From: Roseiarcus sp963829505 | GTDB lineage: Bacteria > Pseudomonadota > Alphaproteobacteria > Rhizobiales > Beijerinckiaceae | Assembly (NCBI GenBank): GCA_963829505.1 | Contig: CAWHIL010000003.1 | Location: 248,001 to 312,000, forward strand | Length of the DNA: 64,000 nt | Reading direction: 5' to 3' | Part shown: positions 34,177 to 42,069 of the stretch, piece after piece | Numbering within the stretch: position 1 is the stretch's first letter | Layout of the letters: each line of letters starts with the position of its first letter | Translations under genes and position numbers: made by a program | The notes under the pieces: generated by a model | Database searches by the model: none | Seen by the model: the letters and a program-made list of their open reading frames with translations, nothing else | What the model was told of the DNA's origin: nothing

Positions 34177-34192
34177 TGTTTCACGTGAAACA
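34177..34192. other. parS centromere-like site
   Basis: TGTTTCACGTGAAACA is a perfect match to the 16-base chromosomal parS consensus bound by ParB; with the flanking bases the palindrome is 18 long. It is intergenic, between ATP12 and the MFS gene. ParB loads here, spreads and guides origin segregation and SMC loading. Such sites cluster near the replication origin. No parAB gene is in the window. Confidence 0.88.
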
Positions 34193-34206
34193 CTTACGTC
34201 AGAAAC

Positions 34207-34290
34207 TTATCAGGGAGGTTTTGCGCGATAACAGGGAAGGTTTACGTCTGTAACAGGGAGATTTTTTGCGCAAAACAGGGAGGGTTTTTC
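34207..34290. repeat. Four iteron-like direct repeats beside parS
   Basis: CAGGGA followed by A/G/T-rich sequence recurs at 34211, 34232, 34254 and 34276, spaced 21, 22 and 22 bases, all in the same orientation. The shared unit is approximately (A)ACAGGGAGRTTTT-N-GCG. The spacing is two helical turns, so a protein could bind one DNA face. The block begins about 15 bases after parS and ends before the convergent MFS stop. No gene lies in 34099-34340. Confidence 0.75.
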
Positions 34291-34340
34291 GCGAAACTGG
34301 CGAATGCCCGGGCGGCTTGCGGCCGGCCCGCCGGATGTCC

Positions 34341-35558
34341 TCAGCGCCCCGCGCCGGCGGCGAGCGCCTTCGGCTCGGAGGGCAGGAACGCGGCGAGCGC
34401 GCCGATCAGCGGCAGGAAGGCGCAGACCTTGTAGACGAAGACGATGCTCGTCCAGTCGGCGAGCACGCCGAGCAGCGCCGCCCCGAGGCCGCCCATGCCG
34501 AACGCCAGCCCGAAGAAGAGGCCCGACACCATGCCGATGCGATTGGGCATCAGTTCCTGCGCGTAGACGATGATCGCCGGGAAGGCGGAGGCGATGACGA
34601 GACCCACGATTGCGCTGAGGACGATCGTCGCCTCGAAGCTCGCATAGGGCAGGACGAGGGAGAACGGCAGGATGCCGAGGATCGACGCCCAGATGACGGT
34701 CTTGCGGCCGATCCGGTCGCCGATCGGGCCGCCGATGATCGTCCCCGCGGCGACCGCGCCGAGAAAGACGAAGAGGCAGATCTGCGCCGTCCGCTCCGAC
34801 GTCGCGAAGCGTTGCTCGAGATAGAAGACGTAGTAGCTCGTGAAGCTCGCAATGTAGAAGTACTTGGAGAAGATCAGCGCCGCGAGGATGGCCATCGCCC
34901 GCTTGACCCCCGGCGTCTGCGGCGCCGCCGCGGCCGTTCGGGCGGCGGGCGCCCGCGCCCTGGCGGCGAGGCTCTTCGCATACCAGCTTCCGAGCCGGGT
35001 CATGATCGCGACGCCGATGAGCGCGAGGCCAGCGAACCAGGCAAGGCTCCTCTGGCCGGCCGGCAGGACGATGAAGGCGACCATGAGGGGGCCGACCGCG
35101 GACCCGAAATTGCCGCCGACCTGGAAGATCGACTGCGCCAGGCCATGCGCGCCGCCCGAGGCGAGGCGCGCGAGACGCGAGGTCTCGGGGTGGAAGATCG
35201 ACGAGCCGACGCCGAGAAGCAGCGAGCCGGCCAGCACCGCGGCGTAGGTCGGGGCGAAGGCGAGCACGATCAGGGCGGCCGCCGAGACGGCCATCGCGAG
35301 CGGCAGGGAATAGGGCGCCGGATGGCGGTCCGTATAGCGGCCGACGAGCGGCTGAAGGACCGAGGCCGAGAGCTGATAGGCAAGCGTCAAGAGGCCGATC
35401 TGAGCGAAATTCAGGTCGAACGCGCCCTTGAACAGGGGATAGCTCGCGGTGAACAGCGACTGCGTCGCATCGTTCAGGAAATGGCAGACGCTCGCGCCGA
35501 AAAGGATCGGCAGGGCGATCCCCGAGGGGGCGGTACGGACGCCGACGGCCTGGGTCAA
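34341..35558 (-). CDS. MFS transporter, fosmidomycin-resistance (Fsr) type
   Basis: The 405-residue protein has twelve predicted membrane helices and Fsr-like features: FGASVCHFLNDATQSLFTAS, GRYTDRHPAPYSLP, LGVGSSIFHPETSRLARLAS and GPIGDRIGRKTVIW. No ATG lies near the first helix. The TTG at 35558 has AGGAG 8 bases upstream and gives the family length; the frame extends further to 35783 through a repeat. Fsr relatives export fosmidomycin and related compounds, but the real substrate is unknown. It is divergent from the AraC gene, which may control it. Confidence 0.87.
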   Translation of the reverse strand: MTQAVGVRTAPSGIALPILFGASVCHFLNDATQSLFTASYPLFKGAFDLNFAQIGLLTLAYQLSASVLQPLVGRYTDRHPAPYSLPLAMAVSAAALIVLAFAPTYAAVLAGSLLLGVGSSIFHPETSRLARLASGGAHGLAQSIFQVGGNFGSAVGPLMVAFIVLPAGQRSLAWFAGLALIGVAIMTRLGSWYAKSLAARARAPAARTAAAAPQTPGVKRAMAILAALIFSKYFYIASFTSYYVFYLEQRFATSERTAQICLFVFLGAVAAGTIIGGPIGDRIGRKTVIWASILGILPFSLVLPYASFEATIVLSAIVGLVIASAFPAIIVYAQELMPNRIGMVSGLFFGLAFGMGGLGAALLGVLADWTSIVFVYKVCAFLPLIGALAAFLPSEPKALAAGAGR

Positions 35559-35668
35559 ACGGGAGGCTCCTCTCAAGGGCGCAGCGGTCGCCCGCCGGCG
35601 CGACGACGGCGCCAGCGCGTGACGAAGACCTGATCGTTTCAGGTCGGTTCGATCGGCGAGGCAGCGCC

Positions 35669-35795
35669 TCCTCCCCCCTTGTGGGGGAGGATTGAGGAGG
35701 GGGGTCACACCGACCTGAATCGTGAGCCTGGACGCCACAAATCCGGTGGTCCGAGAGACCCCCCGCCCTGTCCCTCCCCACAAGGGGGAGGGGAC
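35669..35795. repeat. GGGGGAGG palindromic repeat pair
   Basis: The 332-base gap between the MFS and AraC genes holds hairpins CCTCCCCCTTGTGGGGGAGG (near 35670) and CCTCCCCACAAGGGGGAGG (near 35775), enclosing GGTCACACCGACCTGAATCG and TCCGGTGGTCC. This differs from the GCGGGGAGA family and appears once in the window. Confidence 0.7.
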
Positions 35796-35890
35796 GCAGG
35801 CGGCGCCGTTTCAGACTGACGAGAGGATATCTAGACGTTCGGCTAATGTCCTGCTACCGCGAACGGGCGCGTTTCTTACGAGAGTGGGAC

Positions 35891-36670
35891 ATGCTCGAGC
35901 CCCGCGACGAGACCTTCTTCGCCGAGGTCGGCCGGCCGGTGGTCGCCCGCAGCGCCGATTACGCCGACGGCCACTCGATCCGTCCTCATCGCCATCGCCG
36001 CCATCAGCTGCTTCACGCGACGACCGGCGTGGTGATGGTCAGCACCGCGCGCGGCGCCTGGGTGATGCCGCCGGAGCGGGGCATGTGGATCCCGGCCGGC
36101 GTCACGCACAGCGTCCGGATGCTCGGCGCGGTCAGGACCAACAGCCTCTATTTCGAGCCCGGCTCGATCGAGGGGATGCCGGACGCCTGCGAGGTGCTCG
36201 CCGTCTCGGCCTTCATGAAGAGCCTGCTGGCGGAGGCGGTCCGCCTGCCGCGCGAGTACGATCTCGAGGGCCGCGAGGGCGCGCTGATGCTGCTCATCCA
36301 GCATGAGATCCAGAAGCTCCCGCATCTGCCGCTGTCGCTGCCGCTGCCGACGGGCGAAGCGCTCGCGCGGCGCTGCCACGCCTTCCTGCGGCGGCCGAAC
36401 GTGCACGCCACGATCGACGCCTGGAGTTCGGCGCTGAAACTCAACCGCCGCACCTTCACCCGCCTCTTCCGGCGCGAAACCGGCATGAGCTTCGTCGTCT
36501 GGCGCCAGCAGGCGTGTCTGGTCATGGCGCTGCAGAGGCTTGCGGGGGGCGAAGCGGTGACGACGGTCGCGATGGATCTTGGCTACGACAATCCGGCGGC
36601 CTTCACCTCGATGTTCCGGCGCTCGCTCGGCGCCTCGCCGCGCGGCTATTTTCGCGACGCACAGAGCTGA
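35891..36670 (+). CDS. AraC family transcriptional regulator
   Basis: This 259-residue regulator has an N-terminal cupin-like ligand domain (RPHRHRRHQLLHATTGVVMV) and a C-terminal AraC helix-turn-helix pair (SALKLNRRTFTRLFRRETGM; VAMDLGYDNPAAFTSMFRR), ending in the common SPRGYF. The ATG at 35891 follows GAGTGGGA. The divergent MFS exporter is the likely target, implying response to a toxic compound or metabolite. Confidence 0.9.
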   Translation: MLEPRDETFFAEVGRPVVARSADYADGHSIRPHRHRRHQLLHATTGVVMVSTARGAWVMPPERGMWIPAGVTHSVRMLGAVRTNSLYFEPGSIEGMPDACEVLAVSAFMKSLLAEAVRLPREYDLEGREGALMLLIQHEIQKLPHLPLSLPLPTGEALARRCHAFLRRPNVHATIDAWSSALKLNRRTFTRLFRRETGMSFVVWRQQACLVMALQRLAGGEAVTTVAMDLGYDNPAAFTSMFRRSLGASPRGYFRDAQS

Positions 36671-36691
36671 ACAGGCCGCCGGGCTGCGCCT

Positions 36692-37954
36692 TCACTTCGC
36701 CGCCGGCTTCGCGGCGCCGGGAAGCCCGGCATCCTTGAGAACCGTGAACGCGCCGCCGACGACGGCGGGGCCGAACTGGTCCTCGCCGTTCGGCGGCCGG
36801 CTGTTGACGGACCCGGTGATGACGAGATCGTACTGCGGCCAAAAGGCGAAGATCGTGCGGAACCCCATGGTTTCGCCCTCGTAGAACCAGTAGTCGCCGC
36901 CGAGTTCCTGGCGGTGGAAGCGGCCGAGTCCGAGGCCGAACGCCGCCGGATCGTCCGGGCCGACGGCGGCAAGCGGCGCGCCCGTCTTGTTCGAGACGAG
37001 CGTAGTCATCTCGGCGAGCTGCTCAGCGGGGATGACGCGGCCGCCGAAGAGGGCGCGAATCCAGAGCGCGAGGTCGCGCGGATTGGAGACGATGGCGCCC
37101 GCCGCTCCGGCCCACGAGCGGTTCTGCGTCCGCATGTCCTTGCCGACCAGCGGCGCGACCGTCGACGCGTGGCAGGGCTTCGGTTGATAGTCGAGGCAGT
37201 CTTCCAGCAAAAAGAGCGCGCGCGGCGCGCGCGACAGGACGGGGCCAGCCGCGGCAGGCCCGGGATGGGGCCCGTCGGCGTAGAACGTGTCATGGAGGCC
37301 GAGCGGCTCGATGATCATCGTCGTCAGCGCCTGCTCGTAATCCATGCCCGATGCGGCCTCGATGATCAGGCCCGCGAGGATGTAGTTGGTGTTGGAATAG
37401 AACCAGCCGGAACCGGGCGGAAAATGCTTGCCTTTCTGCGGATCGACCGCAGCGACGAGGTCCGTCTCGCCGAACTGGTGGTGGATGTCTGCGGCCTGGA
37501 TCTCGCCGATCTCGACCGTCTCCGAATAGTTCGGGATGGGGCTCGTCATCTGCAGCAGCGACCGGATCGTCACGTCCTTCCAGGCCGGATATTGCGGCAG
37601 CCAGCGTCCGAGCGTGTCGTCGAGGTTGAGCTTGCCCGCGGCCTCGAGCTTCAGGATCAGCGCCGCGGTGAATTCCTTGGTGTTGCTGCCGATGTCGAAA
37701 AGGGTGTCGGGGCCGATCGGCTTTGCGTCGGCGAGCCCGTCCGTGCCTGCGAAAACGTCGAGGATCGGCGCGCCGCCGCCTCGGTCCACCTGCAGCGCGA
37801 CGCCAGAAAAACCCTCGACCGTCGCGCGGCCGCTCACGTAGGCGTCGACGACCTTGCGCAACCGCGCAGTGAGGGCCGCGTCGTCGGCCGCCGCGGTCGC
37901 CGGCAGGAAGGGGAGGCCGAGGAGGATGAGACAGGCGCAGGCAAACCGCCGCAT
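36692..37954 (-). CDS. Secreted serine hydrolase, beta-lactamase class C/esterase family
   Basis: The 420-residue protein has a signal peptide (ACLILLGLPFLPATAAA) and the beta-lactamase/D-alanyl-D-alanine carboxypeptidase fold. The catalytic S-x-x-K is SNTK in DIGSNTKEFTAALILKLE, and the Y-x-N element is YSN in GWFYSNTNYILAGLI. It may act as an esterase or peptidase rather than an antibiotic resistance enzyme. The ATG at 37954 has AGGAGG 7 bases upstream. The open frame running upstream to 38362 is antisense to the VOC gene and not part of it. Confidence 0.88.
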   Translation of the reverse strand: MRRFACACLILLGLPFLPATAAADDAALTARLRKVVDAYVSGRATVEGFSGVALQVDRGGGAPILDVFAGTDGLADAKPIGPDTLFDIGSNTKEFTAALILKLEAAGKLNLDDTLGRWLPQYPAWKDVTIRSLLQMTSPIPNYSETVEIGEIQAADIHHQFGETDLVAAVDPQKGKHFPPGSGWFYSNTNYILAGLIIEAASGMDYEQALTTMIIEPLGLHDTFYADGPHPGPAAAGPVLSRAPRALFLLEDCLDYQPKPCHASTVAPLVGKDMRTQNRSWAGAAGAIVSNPRDLALWIRALFGGRVIPAEQLAEMTTLVSNKTGAPLAAVGPDDPAAFGLGLGRFHRQELGGDYWFYEGETMGFRTIFAFWPQYDLVITGSVNSRPPNGEDQFGPAVVGGAFTVLKDAGLPGAAKPAAK

Positions 37955-37976
37955 TGGCTTTCCTCCTGGAGACGCG

Positions 37977-38091
37977 AACCCCTCGCCCCGCATCAGCGGG
38001 GAGAGGGCAGGGCGCGGGCGCGGGGGATTGGCGGCAACGGCCCCGCCCCCATTCGACCTTCTCCCCGCGAACCGGGAGAGGGGGCTGATTT
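37977..38091. repeat. GC-rich GCGGGGAGA repeat unit
   Basis: A shorter, diverged copy of the dispersed unit (CCCCGCATCAGCGGGGAGAG; GGGGGATTGGCGGCAACGGC; TCTCCCCGCGAACCGGGAGA) separates the serine hydrolase gene from the end of the VOC gene. Confidence 0.8.
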
Positions 38092-38120
38092 TGTACCTCA
38101 CTTCCCAGCGCGGCCCAGAC

Positions 38121-38519
38121 CTAAGCTGCCGGCTCGCCGCGCTCCTCGGCGGCGAAGTCGATTTCGACCCGGGCGCCGTTCGGGTCGTGGAAGAAGAGCT
38201 GCCACAGCCCGCCGAGATGGCCGCCCGCGGGCAGCCGGCGCAGGTCGTACTTGATCCTGAGCGCGTCGAGCCGGGCGAGGGCGCCCGGCAGGTCGGTTCC
38301 CCAGAAGGCCATGTGGTCGAGAACGCCGCCGCCGTCCGGAATGGCGTTGCGCTCGACGACATGCAGGATGGCCTTGCCGTCGTTGTAGAGCCAGGCGCCC
38401 GGGAACGAGAACGCCGGTCGCGGCCCCGGCTCGAAGCCGAGGGCCTCGCGATAGAAGGCGACGGTAGCCTCCGTGTCGGTCGTCAGGATGGTGAAATGGT
38501 CCATGCGGGCGATCGGCAT
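38121..38519 (-). CDS. VOC family (glyoxalase-like) protein
   Basis: This 132-residue dioxygenase/lyase-fold protein has the metal-binding elements of the VOC family: MDHFTILTTDTEATVAFYRE with an early histidine, LYNDGKAILHVVER, DHMAFWGTDL and FHDPNGARVEIDF with the late glutamate. The ATG at 38519 follows GGAGG. The reaction is not assignable. It is transcribed towards the serine hydrolase gene with a repeat in between. Confidence 0.85.
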   Translation of the reverse strand: MPIARMDHFTILTTDTEATVAFYREALGFEPGPRPAFSFPGAWLYNDGKAILHVVERNAIPDGGGVLDHMAFWGTDLPGALARLDALRIKYDLRRLPAGGHLGGLWQLFFHDPNGARVEIDFAAEERGEPAA

Positions 38520-38651
38520 GCGCGGATGTCCTCCCGGGCCTGCGACGCCCGCGAGAGGGGATCCTCGGCCCACGCTGGCTTCGCCCGACGTTACACCGGC
38601 GCTCGGGGTCGCGCGAGGGCCGACGATAGCGTCTCGTTCCCGGAAAGAGCG

Positions 38652-38734
38652 CCGTCATTGCGAGGAGCGTAGGCGACGAAGCAATCCAGACCGGCGGGGG
38701 ACTCTGGATTGCTTCGCTTCGCTCGCAATGACGG
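38652..38734. repeat. GTCATTGCGAG / CTGGATTGCTTC inverted repeat element
   Basis: CCGTCATTGCGAG (38652-38664) pairs with CTCGCAATGACGG (38722-38734), and GAAGCAATCCAGA (38678-38690) with TCTGGATTGCTTC (38703-38715), giving a nested hairpin of 83 bases. This short palindrome is dispersed in many Hyphomicrobiales and other proteobacterial genomes. It lies between the VOC and isomerase genes. Confidence 0.85.
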
Positions 38735-38776
38735 AGGCGAGGCCGGCCCGACCGCCTCGGATTTCCTGGCTTCCCG

Positions 38777-39559
38777 TCAGACCGTGAAAGCGGAGCGGAA
38801 GGCGTCGAGGGCGGCGTCGGCGTCGCCGGAAGCGAAGGCCTCCATGCAGACCGGGCCGCGATATCCCATGGCCTTCAGGGCGCGGGCGACGCCGGGATAG
38901 TTGATCTCGCCGGTTCCCGGCTCCTTGCGGCCGGGAACGTCGGCGACCTGGATCTCGCCGATCCACGGCTGGCACCGCTCGCACCACGCGATCAAATTCC
39001 CTTCCCCGATCTGGACATGGTAGAGGTCGAGGTTGAGACGCAATTGCGGCCGGTCGATCGCGGCGACGAGGGCGAGCGTGTCCTCGATCCGGGCGAACGG
39101 AACGCCCGGGTGGTCGACGGGCAGGTTCAAATTCTCCAGCATGAAGGTGACGCCGTGCTGCTCGCCGAGATCGGCGATCCGGCTCAGCGTGTCGCGCGCC
39201 TTCAGCCACATCGCGCCCGTCACGACCTCGCAAGGGCGCGTCGGCAGGCCGCGGTCGCCGAGCCCGGTCCCGTGCAGGTTGAGGCGGGCGACGTTCAACC
39301 GCTTGCCGACCTCGATCGACTGGCGGGCGGTCGCGATCAGTTCGTCCGTGCCTTCGTCGTCCGCGAGACGGCCCCGGAGATAGCCGGTCATCGAGGAAAA
39401 GACCGCGCCGGATTTTTCCAGCATGGCGAGGTCATGCGCCTGCCAGTTCCAGATGCCGGCCTCAAGTCCAAGTTCGGTCAGGCGTTTCAGACGCCAAGCC
39501 ATGGGTTTGTCGAGCCACAGCATTTCGGCGCAGGCGGCGAGGGTGAAGGCTTGGGTCAT
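38777..39559 (-). CDS. Hydroxypyruvate isomerase-like TIM-barrel protein
   Basis: This 260-residue protein is a xylose-isomerase-like TIM barrel of the Hyi type. Such enzymes interconvert hydroxypyruvate and tartronate semialdehyde or related sugars. It shows the family segments FTLAACAEMLWLDKPMAWRL, LNLHGTGLGDRG, FMLENLN (metal glutamate), LRLNLDLYHVQIGEGNLI and IQVADVPGRKEPGTGEINY. No glyoxylate carboligase or tartronate semialdehyde reductase is nearby, so substrate is uncertain. The start ATG at 39559 gives the normal length. Confidence 0.88.
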   Translation of the reverse strand: MTQAFTLAACAEMLWLDKPMAWRLKRLTELGLEAGIWNWQAHDLAMLEKSGAVFSSMTGYLRGRLADDEGTDELIATARQSIEVGKRLNVARLNLHGTGLGDRGLPTRPCEVVTGAMWLKARDTLSRIADLGEQHGVTFMLENLNLPVDHPGVPFARIEDTLALVAAIDRPQLRLNLDLYHVQIGEGNLIAWCERCQPWIGEIQVADVPGRKEPGTGEINYPGVARALKAMGYRGPVCMEAFASGDADAALDAFRSAFTV

Positions 39560-39721
39560 CAGGGCGTCCGGGCTTGGCGGTTCAGGAGGGGAGGGTAGCA
39601 TTTCTTCCTCGTCCGGGTCGGATCCGCCTTCGCCTGCGGCGGCGCGCCCCATGCGAACGTCGCGTTCCGGCGCCGGCTTTTGCGTGCTAATCCAACGCGC
39701 AAGGTTCCGGAGAGAAAACCC

Positions 39722-41254
39722 GTGAAGAACATCCTCGCCAAACTCGACGCCCGCCGCGCCCGCGCCCGCGTCGGCGGCGGAGAAAGCCGCATCGTCGCCC
39801 AGCACGCCAAGGGCAAGCTCACCGCACGAGAGCGCATCGAACTCCTGCTCGACCACGATTCGTTCGAGGAGTTCGACATGTTTGTCCAGCACCGCTGCGA
39901 CGATTTCGGCATGGAGGCGACCAAGATTCCGGGCGACGGGGTGGTCACTGGCTGGGGCACCGTCAACGGCCGTACGGTCTACGTTTTCGCCAAGGATTTC
40001 ACGGTCTTCGGCGGCTCTCTTAGCGAAGCGCACGCGCAGAAGATCACCAAGATCCAGGACATGGCGGTGAAGAACCGCGCCCCCGTCATCGGCCTCTTCG
40101 ACGCCGGCGGCGCCCGCATCCAGGAGGGCGTGGCGGCGCTCGGCGGCTATGGCGAAGTCTTCCAGCGCAACGTCAACGCCTCGGGCGTCATCCCGCAGAT
40201 TTCCGTCATCATGGGACCCTGCGCCGGCGGCGACGTCTATTCGCCAGCGATGACCGACTTCATCTTCATGGTGCGCGACACGAGCTACATGTTCGTCACC
40301 GGCCCGGATGTCGTCAAAACGGTGACCAACGAGAACGTGACGGCGGAGGAACTCGGCGGCGCGCAGGTCCACACGACCCGCTCCTCCATCGCCGACCGGG
40401 CGTACGACAACGACGTCGAGGCGCTGCTCCAGATGCGCCGCCTGATCGACTTCCTGCCGTCGTCGAACCTCGAGCAGCCGCCGACGCTGCCGAGCTTCGA
40501 CAGCCCGGACCGGATCGACATGTCGCTCGACACGCTCGTGCCCGACAACCCGAACAAGCCCTACGACATGAAGGAACTGATCCTGAAAATCGCCGACGAG
40601 GGCGATTTCTTCGAGATCCAGGAAGCCCACGCAAAGAACATGGTGACCGGCTTCGTCCGCATCGAGGGGACGACGGTCGGGGTGGTCGCCAACCAGCCGC
40701 TGGCGCTGGCCGGCGTGCTCGATTCCGACGCCTCGCGCAAAGGGGCGCGTTTCGTCCGTTTCTGCGACTGCTTCAACATCCCGATCCTGACGCTCGTCGA
40801 CGTCCCTGGCTTCCTGCCGGGGACGGCGCAGGAATACGGCGGCCTTATCAAGCATGGGGCGAAGCTCCTCTTCGCCTTCGCCGAGGCGACCGTGCCGAAG
40901 GTCACGATCATCACCCGCAAGGCCTTCGGCGGGGCCTACGACGTCATGTCCTCCAAGCACTTGCGCGGCGACATCAACCTCGCGTGGCCGACGGCGCAGA
41001 TCGCCGTCATGGGGGCCAAGGGGGCGGTCGAGATCATCTTCAGGTCCGATATCAACGATCCGGCCAAGATCGCTGAAAAGACTAAGGAATATGAAGAAGT
41101 GTTCCTGTCGCCTTTCATCGCGGCCGAGCGCGGCTACATCGACGAGGTGATCATGCCGCATTCGACCCGGCGGCGGATCTCGCGCGTCCTCAACATGCTG
41201 CGCAACAAGAAGCTCGAGAACCCCTGGAAGAAGCACGACAACATTCCGCTGTGA
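39722..41254 (+). CDS. pccB: Acyl-CoA carboxylase beta subunit (propionyl-CoA type)
   Basis: This 510-residue carboxyltransferase subunit adds the carboxyl group from biotin to propionyl-CoA (or a related acyl-CoA), leading to methylmalonyl-CoA. It has both crotonase-like halves with the oxyanion glycine pairs (GLFDAGGARIQEGVAALGGY; MGPCAGGDVYSPA; KAFGGAYDVMSSKHLRGD) and ends KKHDNIPL as usual for PccB. The GTG at 39722 has GGAGAG upstream; an open frame runs up to 39680. The biotin-carrying alpha subunit gene is not in the window. Confidence 0.94.
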   Translation: MKNILAKLDARRARARVGGGESRIVAQHAKGKLTARERIELLLDHDSFEEFDMFVQHRCDDFGMEATKIPGDGVVTGWGTVNGRTVYVFAKDFTVFGGSLSEAHAQKITKIQDMAVKNRAPVIGLFDAGGARIQEGVAALGGYGEVFQRNVNASGVIPQISVIMGPCAGGDVYSPAMTDFIFMVRDTSYMFVTGPDVVKTVTNENVTAEELGGAQVHTTRSSIADRAYDNDVEALLQMRRLIDFLPSSNLEQPPTLPSFDSPDRIDMSLDTLVPDNPNKPYDMKELILKIADEGDFFEIQEAHAKNMVTGFVRIEGTTVGVVANQPLALAGVLDSDASRKGARFVRFCDCFNIPILTLVDVPGFLPGTAQEYGGLIKHGAKLLFAFAEATVPKVTIITRKAFGGAYDVMSSKHLRGDINLAWPTAQIAVMGAKGAVEIIFRSDINDPAKIAEKTKEYEEVFLSPFIAAERGYIDEVIMPHSTRRRISRVLNMLRNKKLENPWKKHDNIPL

Positions 41255-41290
41255 GCGGCGTTGGGACACCGATCCTGGTTCGGGGGGACA

Positions 41291-41713
41291 ATGATCCCGC
41301 GGCGACGGAAGATTGGCCCGTTTGGGTGCCGTGTTCTGGTTTGCGTATTGTGCGTACCGCTCTCACTCAGCGCATGCGCTCATTGGACGGAGCAGGACAT
41401 CTTCTTTGCTAGTCCTCAGTCCCGAGCGGCTCTCAACGACTGCATGGCAAGCCATTACAACGCGCCCGACCCCCAAATTCGGAGGCGCGAATTTTACGAA
41501 TGCATGGCTGCGAAAGGTTATGTTCGCCCCAATTTGCGAGAGAGTCTCATCGCCTGCACCGCAGCCGACGACAGTAGGCAACTCGCCGCAATTGAAGACG
41601 CCGCCGAAGACCAATTGCCTAGGACGTTTGCCGCACAAGGGAATCGCGAACTTAACGAGTGCATGCTCGCGAAAGGTTGGCTTTCCATGTCCGATGTGAT
41701 TCTGGCTCCGTGA
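41291..41713 (+). CDS. Putative lipoprotein with repeated CM-A-KG motif
   Basis: This 140-residue protein has a lipoprotein signal ending LSLSAC. The mature part carries three related segments, LNDCMASHYN, YECMAAKGY and NECMLAKGW, each with a cysteine followed by methionine. GGGGGGACA precedes the ATG at 41291. The gene is less GC-rich than its neighbours, and an orphan accessory origin is possible. I do not recognise the family. Confidence 0.6.
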   Translation: MIPRRRKIGPFGCRVLVCVLCVPLSLSACAHWTEQDIFFASPQSRAALNDCMASHYNAPDPQIRRREFYECMAAKGYVRPNLRESLIACTAADDSRQLAAIEDAAEDQLPRTFAAQGNRELNECMLAKGWLSMSDVILAP

Positions 41714-41765
41714 GACCGGGCCGCGATGTGTGTTCGAAAGACCGCCGCTGCGCCAGCACGCCAAC

Positions 41766-41803
41766 TTGACATATGGCTGTCTTGATTGGTATGTCATGAC
41801 ATA
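41766..41803 (+). promoter_or_regulatory. VapBC-like promoter/operator with TATGTCATGACATA palindrome
   Basis: TTGACA (41766-41771) and TATGTC (41790-41795, 18-base spacing) could be the promoter. The 14-base palindrome TATGTCATGACATA (41790-41803) ends in the antitoxin start codon, and TGACATATGGCTG occurs twice (41767, 41797). It is a probable site for the antitoxin ribbon-helix-helix protein. Transcription would start within a few bases of the ATG, so the message may be leaderless; no ribosome site is visible. Confidence 0.55.
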
Positions 41804-42069
41804 TGGCTGAACGAACGACAATCCGCCTGCCTGAGGAGCTGATGGAGCGCGCCAAGCGCAAAGCGGCCGAGGACGGGCGGTCGCTGACGGCTCTCATCGA
41901 GGAAGCGGTGCGGCGGGTTCTTAACGACCGCGGCCCAGAGGCGACATCCCCGCGCGTGCTCCCCCCGGTGAGCAAAGCGATGGGCGGGCTGATGCCCGGC
42001 ATCGATCTCCATGACTCTGCGTCCTTGCAGGAAATGGACGATCTGGACTGGTTGCGACGGCAGCAGTGA
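41803..42069 (+). CDS. vapB: Ribbon-helix-helix antitoxin (VapB-like)
   Basis: This 88-residue protein begins with the ribbon-helix-helix pattern TTIRLPEELMERAKRKAAED then GRSLTALIEEAVRRVL, and has a flexible acidic tail (DSASLQEMDDLDWLRRQQ) suited to bind and inhibit the toxin. It should repress its own operon through the palindrome at its start codon. The toxin gene overlaps by four bases (GTGA). Confidence 0.85.
   Translation: MAERTTIRLPEELMERAKRKAAEDGRSLTALIEEAVRRVLNDRGPEATSPRVLPPVSKAMGGLMPGIDLHDSASLQEMDDLDWLRRQQ

Noticed and set aside
39560..41269. Upstream extension of the isomerase frame antisense to the carboxylase
   Set aside because: Homology to Hyi starts at 39559; the rest mirrors pccB.
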